Positions 1 to 8,960 of a stretch of DNA of 33,850 bases are shown piece after piece. Position numbers and translations under genes: made by a program. The DNA comes from Entamoeba histolytica HM-1:IMSS (taxonomy: Eukaryota > Evosea > Mastigamoebida > Endamoebidae), in the NCBI RefSeq assembly GCF_000208925.1, contig NW_001915020.1, positions 1-33,850 of the forward strand. The letters run 5' to 3'. The notes under the pieces were generated by a model that was not told the origin of the DNA, ran no database searches, and saw only the letters and a program-made list of their open reading frames with translations. Position 1 is the first letter of the stretch, and each line of letters starts with the position of its first letter.

Positions 1-958
1 AAAAATATTAACACCAAATAATGAAGAAGAAGTTGAAAAAGAGATGATGCTTATCATAGCATTAACGATGAAAAAGATAAAAAAGAATAAAACATTAAAC
101 AAGAAAAGAATAACCAAATAAATCAAATAAGTGAAATAAAGAAAAGAAATAAAAGAATGAAATATATAGAAGAAATTAATTATTGTGATTTGGAAATTGA
201 AAGAACTGAAACTAAATAACTTATTCTTCCTAAAAAATCAACTGGAAGAAGAACAAGAAAGAAATAAAAGAAATAAATAGAAAATAAAATTACCAAAAAT
301 ATTTATGTTTGTAAAATAAGATATTGAATTTGTTGATAAAAAGGAACTAAAAATAACGTGTCAGATTTGTTCATCATAAAGAAGAAATAATTGAAGAGAT
401 AATAAGTATGTGTAATGATAAAACAATCTCAGAAATATGATTCTATTTCTACAATACAATTTGATGAAATAATTTAAAAAATGTCAATTATTAGATATAT
501 CCACTGTTGGATTTTCTTCATATTGAGAAGTGTTTATTTCAGTTTCTTCAATATTCTCTATTGGTGTAATAGAGTTCATTTCTAACATGCTCGCATTAGA
601 TTGTTCTTCTTCTAATGTGCTACCAGAATATTTGATGATGTAATTTAAAAACATTAAATAAATTAAATGAATTTTTATTTAAATTTATTTTGAATAATTT
701 AATCTAAAATATGATAAATTATTTTTTAAATAATCAACAATTTAAATAGAATGAATAATAAATGAAATATTTAATATATGAAATATGAAAGTTAAATATT
801 ATTTTATTCAATGAAATATTAATTATTTATCATTTTTATTTCATTTTATTTTATTTAAATTACATTATTCTCATTAATATTCATTTCATTAATATTTTAT
901 TGTTGATTATTAATTAATTTGAAAATACAACATTGACTCATTCTTTCTTATTTATTTT
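1..958. repeat. Left arm of a 958-bp inverted repeat (IR1)
   Basis: Positions 1-958 are the reverse complement of 31925-32882. Reading the two arms line by line, 1-482 matches 32401-32882 without any difference. The LINE tail inside the arm (484-627) differs at 8 of 144 bases, and the inner part to about 958 is roughly 90-93% identical. The left arm reaches base 1, so its outer limit is unknown. The outer 480 bases hold a purine-rich, frame-broken stretch that may be a relic of another element; no open gene is visible. Confidence 0.93.
484..627 (-). mobile_element. Orphan LINE-B-type 3' tail inside the IR1 left arm
   Basis: On the minus strand this reads as an unbroken 47-codon stretch ending in TGA. 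It closely matches the C-terminal tail of LINE-B at 21544-21690, sharing SGSTLEEEQSNASM, MNS.TPIE and SQYEENP. Upstream, in the LINE sense, there is only AT-rich sequence and no RT or endonuclease. It is therefore a severely 5'-truncated LINE or the 3' end of a SINE that borrowed the LINE tail. Confidence 0.8.
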
Positions 959-974
959 CTTCTTTTTAATTTGC

Positions 975-1483
975 TCGAATATGACACATCTGAAACACCA
1001 TACCAACATTAATACAATTCATACTTCTACTCTACTAGTTGTTATTTAGTTATATATAGTGTATTTGTAGTAGAAATGTATTAGGGAATGCTGCAAATGA
1101 TGCAGCAAGAGAATATAGTAGAATATTACATGGTTGTAATATAAGGATCTAATAAAATGTGGGTATTACTAAAAGAAAATTTGTCAAAGTAATATAGTAG
1201 TAATGAAATGATTCCTTCTCCCATTCATAAAATAAGAAAATGTTTAAAATTAAGGTAGAAAACAAACAAAAGCTTAAAAAGAAGAATTAAGCAGAAGAAG
1301 TTTGAAAAAACCTTAATAGGAAAAATAAAACAAAGAAATACTTTCCTCATTTTGCAAGACAATCCTAAATGATAGGTTCAACACAAAGATTACTCTTTTT
1401 TTAAACAGCGAAGGAATGGGATTAGTCTCACCTAAGCTAGGAAGGATATATGAAAAATTGATTAACACTTAATTAACAAATTA
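975..1483 (+). mobile_element. Possible SINE or truncated LINE relic with a LINE-A-type 3' tail
   Basis: This stretch of about 500 bases is less AT-rich than its surroundings and has no open reading frame. Its last part (about 1408-1472) reads EGMGLVSPKLGRI followed by a TAA stop, matching the end of LINE-A at 6215-6276 (EGTGLVSPNAGRI). The first part is unlike either LINE. Entamoeba SINEs are about 0.5 kb and share their 3' end with a partner LINE, which fits. A small hairpin (TGCTGCA, AATGA, TGCAGCA) lies at 1089-1107. The opening sequence (980-1025) partly resembles 19190-19235. No target-site duplication was found. Confidence 0.4.
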
Positions 1484-1529
1484 TTTATTTTTTTATCTTT
1501 TTCTTTATTTATTTTTCTTTCCTTTTCCA

Positions 1530-2983
1530 ATGCAGGATATACAACAAATTTTATTGCCATTGTTATGGAGTAATACCTTGACGTCTTGTAAAGAAAACCA
1601 AACAAGAAATAGAAATACAAGGTTTAATGTCAATAACAACAATAAAAGATATTACGATTATAATAAAAGATATCACAATTATGATGAAAGAAATACCAAG
1701 AGAAAAGGGGTTAAAAACAACAAAGACAAAGAAGAACGAATAAGAAACAGGATAAATACTGGAATAATAATGAATATACAAACAATAGACATAGACGGTT
1801 AACAATAAAAGAGATCCATGAAAGAATAAAAGGAATAACAAGTAAATGGGAAAAAGGAGAATACGAAGAAATACTGAAAAAATACGAAGGTAAAAGAAAA
1901 AGATGGTATGACATTCTCCAAGAAGTATATGCAACAAGAAAGAAAAAGATAATTGAGAGAACTAAAGAAGAAATTAAGGAAAGAACAAAAGGATGGGAAG
2001 AAGAAGACATCCAAGCAATTGAAATAGAAATCAAAAGTAGAAATCCAATCAAAGAATTACAAGAAAGATGTAAAATGGCTAAGATAATAAATGAAACAGA
2101 AAAAGGAAGAAAAACACAAGAAGAAAACAAAGAAGAAACAAAGAATGAAGAGGAGAATTATAAAGAAAAAGAAGAAATTAAAGTACTACAAAAGCAAATT
2201 AAAAAATTAGAAGAAGAAATTAAAGAATATCAAGCAAAAAGAATGGAAGAAGAACAAACCATCTCAGAGAAATGATAGAAAAAGCAAAAGAAATAGTCAG
2301 AAAAGAATTTGAGAAAGAAATAGAAAATATGAAAAGAGAAATTAAAAAGGTGCAAACAAATTATAATGAAAAGAAGAAAGAAAATGAAAAACTAACAGAA
2401 GAAAATATAAAATTACAAGGTGAAATAAATGAGATAGAAGGAAAATCATGGAAATGAATAACAAAGAAGAAACCATTCGAAGTCTGAAAACCACTAAATA
2501 GAAGTTACAGAAGGAAAAGGATGAACAAAAGGAGAAAACAGAAGAGCTGAAGAAAAAAGGAGAATTACTGGAGAAGAAGAGTAGTGTATTAGAGGAAAAA
2601 GCAGAAGTACTAGAGAAGAAAGTTGAGGAGCTGAAAAGTGAAATAAGAGATAAAGAAAAACAAATCTCTGAAATTCAACAAGCAGCAATAATAAGTCATG
2701 AGATTGCAGAAAGAACATGAGAAGAATTAGATAACACCCAAAAAGAAAATGAAACACAAAAACAAATAATATCAAAACAACAAGATGATATTGAAAATTT
2801 TATTTCACAGAAGGAACTAGAGAAGAAGAAAACGATGACACTTATGATAAATACACAACCAGTAATGAGGAAAGCATCATCAGGAACGATGGAGATGAAC
2901 GAAACTACTCCTATGAAAAAGACAGTAGTGGAAATAGAAGAGGAAAGCAAAGCACTGATTGTCAAAAAACAAGAGATGATAAT
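1530..2983 (+). pseudogene. LINE-A ORF1 (coiled-coil, putative RNA-binding protein), broken
   Basis: It begins at ATG 1530 with an Asn/Arg/Lys-rich basic segment (KRYYDYNKRYHNYDERN) to about 1797. A -1 frame change then leads into a long charged helical region through 2274 (two KW/RW-containing repeats, then Lys/Glu heptads). Further frames continue the coiled coil to about 2830, followed by an acidic and Ser/Arg-rich stretch. In the 2460-2830 frame there are in-frame stops TAG at 2499-2501 and TGA at 2718-2720, with coiled coil continuing on both sides. ORF1 proteins of Entamoeba LINEs bind nucleic acid and contain coiled coils; that function is taken from the family. The boundary with ORF2 is inferred by alignment with LINE-B. 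Confidence 0.7.
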
Positions 2984-5900
2984 CAGACAAGAAATACAAC
3001 AAAAGAAAGAAATAGAAATTTAATTGAAGTGTTGTATTGTTTTGCAATTAATTGGTTAAATAAGAAATTATATAAGAAATTAAGATGGGAACAAATAGAA
3101 AGTATAATAAAAGTGATAAACATCAATGTCAATAATGAAAAAGAATATATTAAATATATTAAAATATCACATAAAATAAAAGAAAGCACTAAACAATACA
3201 TTAAAGTGAAAGTAAATGATATAATAGAAGGAAGAGTAGAGTGTAATTCAATAATAAAAAACATCATATTAAAGAATAACTCTACAGAAATTGATGAAGA
3301 ATACCTTAACACTCTCATCAATAAAGTGAAAGAAATGAAAGTAGAAAAATGTTCAAACATTAATTACTACTGGAAAAGAAAAGAAGCTGACCGATTAATA
3401 AAGGAAATTAATAATAGATGGATATTGTCATGAAGCAGAATGCAGGAACTGCAAGATGATATGAAGATGATTTCAATGATTATGCACCTCTATCTCCAAA
3501 ATAAAATAATAAGAAATAAATTTGATGAAATAAAAGAAATCCTAAAGAAAATTAATAAAATAAAAGATCTAGTCAAGGGAAGGAAATGGTACAGAATCAA
3601 GTGCATCATGAAATTAAATGAACATGATGAAGAAGGAATTAAAGTCAAAGCACTAGAAAGAATAAAGTACCTAAAATATATGATGACAATGATCAAAGAA
3701 AGAATTAAATTTAATAAGGAAGAAATAGTCAGAATCAATACAAATAAAATCATGTTTGATTCTAATAAGAAAATTAGAATAAGGAAGAAAGACCCAAAAA
3801 ATGAAATATACAAAAATAACGATATTACATTAGAATATTGGAAATCGTTATATGAAACACAGGTGAAATCAAATAAAGAGAATTGAAAATAAAACAAATC
3901 ACCTCGTGGAATGAAAGATATAGAAATTATGATAATGTCATAATAACATTAAATGAATTAAATTTAAGTATAATGAGAATAAGTAACTGGAAAGCACCAG
4001 GAATAGACACTATATATGGGTATTATTGGAAAAGGATGTCATCATCAAGAGAAATCATTCTCAATATCTTCAATGAATGGTTAAACTTCATTCAAAACAT
4101 CCCATTAGATATGATAAGTTGAAGAACTTTACTAATCCACAAATTGATATGAATGATGTCACTAATTATCGTCCTATCAGTTGTACAAATGTAATAATGA
4201 AAGTATTTACTTCCATATTAAAAGAAAAGATTCACAGAAGACTTAACATGAATAATGAATCATTTAAAATCAGTAGAAACCAATTGGGATGTAAATTATA
4301 ATCTTTAGCTGCTAAAGAAGGAATAATTAATAGTTATATGTTAAAGCAGCAGAAAGAAGAGAAATACCCAAAATATGTGAAGTCATATTATGACATTAAA
4401 AAAGCATATGACACAGTCAACCATGAATGGGTAATTGAATCATTAAAGTATTTTAATTATGAGTGTGTCATCATTGACATTATTGAAAGTATGATGACTA
4501 GATGGAAGATATTCATCGGTTATAAATTTAATGAATATCTAGGTAGTATTAAATTAAATAGAGGAATTTTACAAATGATTCCTTATCAAATCTACTCTTC
4601 ATCATTCAGATGAATGTGATTTCTCAAATCATCGAAGAGAAATTCCCAAAAGCAAATCACACTTTATATATGGATGATTTGAGAATAATGACAGAAAGTA
4701 ATGAAGAAATGGGAATAATCCACAATGAAATTAAAGAAATAATAAGTGGAATAGGGATGGAAATGAATGAGAAAAAGTCAGGAATGGTATTAAAAACATT
4801 AAAGAAATACCAAATGGAATGCAAACATCCCAATCATTGAAGGTGAGGACTTGTATAAATACTTAGGAATATGGCAGTCCGACGAAATTGATGACACCTT
4901 CAATTGTAAAACCATCAAAGAAAAAATGAATCAGAAGATGGAAGAAATAAACACTGATGAAAGTAGTAATAGAAGATATATTACTAGAATAAACAATGAA
5001 GTAATCCCTATCTTCAGATATTCAGCATCAGTTGTAAATTGGAAAATCACTGACCTAGATAAAATTGATTTGGAGATAAGAAAATATTTAAGAAAGGCAA
5101 AATACATTGTTGAAACTCCAAAGATCGGTTGTATGTCATTATAGAAGAAATGGGTGAAGGATTAATAAATATAAATGATGAATATGTTATTGAATTAGTA
5201 AGAACAGTGATGTACTACTGTACCAGAGAAAGTGAAATAGGAAATAATATATTAGATAGATGGTACAGTAAGAAAGGAATATGGAATAGAATTCAAAACA
5301 CTAATTCATAAAATAAATGAAACAAAAATAGAAGAAATAATAAATGAAGGGATAGAAAAGAAAAAAGAAAAAGAAGTAGTAATAGAAATAAAGAAATTAT
5401 TGACAAATACATCAAAAAATGGAAGTGTCATCAAATAAGTGGACACTTCAGAAGATGGTTTGAGTCAAAAGGAGTAGATAAAACTACTACAGTGAAAGCA
5501 TGGAAATCCATCAATATTAAAAAGAATGCATTCCTACAATTAACTAAAATGCAAGATGAAGCAATATTTTGTGTGTATAGAAAATCAAAAATAATGAAAA
5601 ATGAAAGATTAAAATACTCCACACTTTGTAAAGACAAGATAGCTACAGTAGAAGACATTCTACTATCTTGTATTTATCATAATAAATCACAAATGGAAAA
5701 ATATGACAATATTTGCATTATAATATTGATTAATAAGAAAATATACAGGAAATAAACAATATAAAAAACCCCCATATGAAACAATGTTCCAATATAAAGA
5801 CATCACTATGATATTGAACAAACAAATAATTCCTAAAAGTGATGGACAATACCACAAAATACCAGACATATATGTATTAGATAAAAAGAATAAAACTAGT

Positions 5901-6276
5901 CTATTATTTGATATGACTATTGTATTATCACAATATTAATTGAGTGTAAATGAAGAAAAGAAATAAGTATAAGGAATTAAAGAATATTCTAATGAAAATA
6001 GAAAAATTAAAAGATTTCAGAATAATTCCAGTAGTAATCTCAATAAATGGATTAGTGAATAAAGAAAGTATCAGATTAATTAAAGAAATAAAAATTGACA
6101 TTGACATCGAGAAAGAAGTAAAAAACATTGTCATAAAAAACATGATGGATGTCATTGAATACTGCTTCAATCACAATCAAATATACTCCGTAGAGTTGCT
6201 TGAAGATGAAGACGAAGGGACGGGATTAGTCTCCCCTAATGCAGGAAGAATAGAAGCTAGTTCTAATAATACTTAA
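2984..6276 (+). pseudogene. LINE-A ORF2 (reverse transcriptase + restriction-like endonuclease), broken
   Basis: Recognisable blocks in order: an N-terminal region (about 3029-3880); NWKAPGID (near 3990); NYRPIS (near 4165); RT motif A YYDIKKAYDTVNHEW (about 4388-4430); motif B RGILQ, then after a missing base DSLSNLLF (4560-4600); the catalytic YMDD (4667-4678); YKYLGI (4854-4871); RLYV..EEMGEGL (5126-5165); a partly degraded zinc-binding segment ending LLSC (about 5610-5670); and the endonuclease PD-X14-D (IPDIYVLDKKNK..LLFD, about 5857-5915), followed by IIPVVISINGLVNKES. Breaks include TGA 3431-3433, TGA 4120-4122, TAA 4299-4301 and frame changes near 3880, 4130, 4575, 4800-4850, 5120, 5310-5400, 5730 and 5940. 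The enzyme would nick target DNA and prime reverse transcription of LINE RNA. Confidence 0.85.
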
Positions 6277-6409
6277 TTAATTGCTTATTTTATTTAAAAT
6301 TGTAATAATTGCATAATAAGACATAATACTTCCTATACTTAAAAATTAACAACTGAATTAAACAATACTCAATTACCAAACAAAATTTGAACAATACACA
6401 GTTGAACAT

Positions 6410-7524
6410 TTATTCTTCAAAATATCTTTCTCTTTTACTCCTCCTTCCAGTTTTCTCAAAAATCTCTAACATCTTCTTTATTTTATCAACTTCTGAAGAA
6501 AGAAGAGAAGGATTTTTTACAGCGATAATTGTTTCGTTTAAAATATTTAAGAATTTGTAGATTGATGTGAAATCGAATTGGTTCTTGAAGAAATGACGCT
6601 GAATGAATTTGAATAATTCCGTCTGAAAATATTCAGAAGGTTTATCAAAAAATTCATTTAAGATGTTTTCACCAAATAAACTAAATAAATAAATAACGAG
6701 GAATCATTACCAAAAGAAATTAATAAACACAAACATTACATCATTCGAATTTTCTAAATTAAACCCCTTTACTTTCATCAGAACATATCGTAATCCAATT
6801 CTTCTTATTGTATTATCTTTCCAATGAAGAACTTTATTTTGAATATCACTGACAACCAAAGGAACACTATATGATGATGTAATGGGAATAATTGCAGTTG
6901 ATTCTAATGATTGTTCAATAACTTGTTTTAATTCAATTCGTAATGAATTTACTGAGAAATCACAAAGAGCATCAAATGGTGATACTTTAATATCAACAAC
7001 ACAATCAATTGAACCAACACTAATCAATGCCCATGGAAATGGTTCTGAGACCAGTGCTTTATTAAGAAAATAAAGTGGAACTTCCTATAAATAAGTAAGA
7101 CAAAAATAAGATAAACATTTTTTATTGAACAAACCTGTGATGATGCATTAATTTTTTGTTGTTTACACAAGTCAAGTAAAGTTGCCTCTTCAGCTCGAAG
7201 AACATCATCAAACCTATCACATTTAATTTTAATTGCTAAGTCAATATCAAAAGTATCATTATTATCAAGATCTCCAAATAAAATTGTTCTTACAGTACTT
7301 CCAATTAATTGAACATTAGTTAGTTCAATTTCAAATTTCTTAAACATTTCCAGTAATAATTTTAGAAATGACTCTAATGTTGTTGTTATTGATTTGTAAC
7401 TATCTGTTACTATATTAGGTGATATTGTCAGTTCCATTTCCATCAATTCTTGAATAAATGATATCCGGTCTAGCTTTACAATAGATTCAAAATCATCTTC
7501 ATTACTTTCCCTTCTTTCCATCAT
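6410..7524 (-). CDS. Cid1/TRF4-type nucleotidyltransferase (non-canonical poly(A)/poly(U) polymerase-like), three exons
   Basis: I join exons 7524-7135, 7084-6735 and 6680-6410 into 336 aa. Both introns (7085-7134, 50 bases; 6681-6734, 54 bases) start GTTTGT and end TAG, and both joins keep the frame. The nucleotidyltransferase core is visible: GS at residues 75-76, then FDIDL with Asp93 and Asp95, and a third acidic residue in LCDFSVNS (Asp172). This is the GS...DxD...D pattern of RNA tailing enzymes. The helical C-terminal half fits the PAP-associated region and ends in a basic patch (GRRSKRERYFEE). No RNA-recognition domain is seen. Such proteins add A or U tails in RNA surveillance or regulation; the substrate cannot be inferred. 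The 3' end lies only about 120 bases from LINE-A. Confidence 0.78.
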
Positions 7525-7770
7525 TCTTCTATTTAACTTTTTATTTCCAATTTTTTAAGATTTTCAAGTTCTTTTGAGAAAGAAAAAGAACTTAACTAAT
7601 AAAGAACTTCAAATTTTTTTATACAAAAAATCATAAAATATTATTATTGTTTTTTCCTTTCATTTTTTCTTCAACATAATCTCGTGTCAAAATGAGATCC
7701 AAAAAATGATTAAATCACACAAATGAAACTAAATCTTATTCTCAAAACCTTTATATTAAAAGAGGATCAA
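7525..7770. other. Intergenic region between RACK1 (3') and the nucleotidyltransferase gene (5')
   Basis: These 246 AT-rich bases should hold the RACK1 3' end and the promoter of the downstream minus-strand gene. No clear TATA-like or initiator element was seen, and there is no gene on either strand. Confidence 0.5.
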
Positions 7771-8733
7771 TTAAGCGTGAACAGAACTAGCAATACCAAC
7801 TTTCCACATTCTGATCTTGTTATCAACGTGTCCTGTGAAAATTATGTCTTTAGTAGCAGAGAGACAAATAGACATACAACTACTTGTCTTCATAAATCCA
7901 ACAATTTCTTTATCTTTAATAGCAACAACTCCAAGCTCAGTAGCAGCAAGAAGAGTGTATTGTTCTGGGTTTTCAGCAAAGACAATTTGATAAACTTGGC
8001 AATTAACAGCAACATCATAAAGGAATTCATAAAGTCCAGTACCATTATTAAGAGTCCAAAAAGCAATATTACCATCTTTACCAGCAGTAGCCATAATTGA
8101 TCCATCTGGGGAGAAAGCAATGGTATTAATAAATCCAGTATGATGGGTAATAGTTGATTCTAATTTGCATGATTGGTCAAGAGTCCATGTTTTAATTTGA
8201 TTATCCCAACCAGCAGAAACAAATTTGTTTCCTTTAGCATTTGGAACAAATCTAACACATGAAACCCATTCAGAATGAGAATCAGTTTTAACAGATGCAA
8301 CACATTTACCAAGAGTATTCCATAATTTAATAGTTTTATCACGTCCACTTGAAAGGATTTTAGTATTATCAGCAGAAAAAGCAACTGACATAACATCACT
8401 TTCATGTCCAACAAATCTTCTAACTGATTCCATTTTAGTAAGATCCCAAAGTCTTAAAGTATGATCCCATGATGATGAAATAGCAAATTGTCCATCATTT
8501 GAAAGAACAAGATCACTAATGAAATGGCTGTGTCCATGAAGTGATTTAGTTGGAGCGATAATTTCTGGTTGTGCTTCTGAGTTTGTATCAATTTTCCATG
8601 TCATAAGAGTTTTATCACGTGATCCTGAAACAAGAGTATCAGCTTTAGTTGTAGCAATAGCAAGTGCAGTAACAGCACCATTATGTCCATTAAGGGTAGA
8701 TTTAAGTTCAAAACTGATGTTCTTGTTAGCCAT
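7771..8733 (-). CDS. RACK1: RACK1, seven-bladed WD40 scaffold protein of the 40S ribosomal subunit
   Basis: A 320-aa protein, the usual RACK1 length, uninterrupted and intronless. Seven WD blades are readable in order by their ends: SGSRDKTLMTWKI, SSSWDHTLRLWDL, SSGRDKTIKLWNT, SAGWDNQIKTWTL, TAGKDGNIAFWTL, a divergent sixth (LLAATELGVVAI) and TGHVDNKIRMWKV. The SRDK motif in blade 1 holds the basic residues that contact 18S rRNA in other RACK1 proteins. The start chosen is the ATG at 8731-8733 (MANKN); codons further upstream are not ATG. RACK1 sits at the head of the 40S subunit and links translation to kinase signalling. The gene is divergent from the one starting at 8961. Confidence 0.97.
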   Translation of the reverse strand: MANKNISFELKSTLNGHNGAVTALAIATTKADTLVSGSRDKTLMTWKIDTNSEAQPEIIAPTKSLHGHSHFISDLVLSNDGQFAISSSWDHTLRLWDLTKMESVRRFVGHESDVMSVAFSADNTKILSSGRDKTIKLWNTLGKCVASVKTDSHSEWVSCVRFVPNAKGNKFVSAGWDNQIKTWTLDQSCKLESTITHHTGFINTIAFSPDGSIMATAGKDGNIAFWTLNNGTGLYEFLYDVAVNCQVYQIVFAENPEQYTLLAATELGVVAIKDKEIVGFMKTSSCMSICLSATKDIIFTGHVDNKIRMWKVGIASSVHA

Positions 8734-8761
8734 GAACAATGAAGGATTAATGTGATAGGGT

Positions 8762-8770
8762 TGAATTTTT
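8762..8770 (-). promoter_or_regulatory. Initiator element of RACK1
   Basis: The minus strand reads AAAAATTCA, an exact match to the Entamoeba initiator consensus, 28 bases upstream of the RACK1 ATG. No good TATA-like element was recognised further upstream. The divergent gene starts 190 bases away, so 8734-8960 probably acts as a two-way promoter region. Confidence 0.65.
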
Positions 8771-8960
8771 AGTTTTTTATTTTTTAATTTTATTTTTTTT
8801 ATGAGAAAAAAGAAATTATAAAATAATAAAAAATTTATTATAAATTATAGTAAATGATAAATTATCAAATAGATGATTCTATGAAAAGTTCTTCTTTAAG
8901 TAGAACGAAAAGAAGAGAAAAGGAAACAGAAAATATGATTAATCACTTTGTTGAGGATAA

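Larger units (their letters stand above)
1519..6290 (+). mobile_element. LINE-A: near full-length non-LTR retrotransposon (Entamoeba LINE), decayed
   Basis: The length of about 4.8 kb, a basic/coiled-coil ORF1, and an ORF2 with reverse transcriptase followed by a restriction-like endonuclease match Entamoeba LINEs (R4/Dong-like clade). ORF1 seems to start at 1530 with almost no 5' UTR, as in LINE-B. The 3' end lies close to the TAA at 6274-6276. Many frameshifts and several in-frame stops make it non-autonomous as read. The C-terminal tail (GTGLVSPNAGRIEASSNNT) differs from that of LINE-B, so the two belong to different subfamilies. No clear target-site duplication was found, and the end coordinates are approximate. 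Confidence 0.85.

Noticed and set aside
2267..2281. A 15-base string shared by LINE-A ORF1 and LINE-B ORF2 (near 22625) at frame breaks
   Set aside because: Purine-rich and in non-homologous positions, so most likely chance.
7723..8100. A + strand open frame opposite RACK1
   Set aside because: Antisense shadow of the clear WD40 gene.
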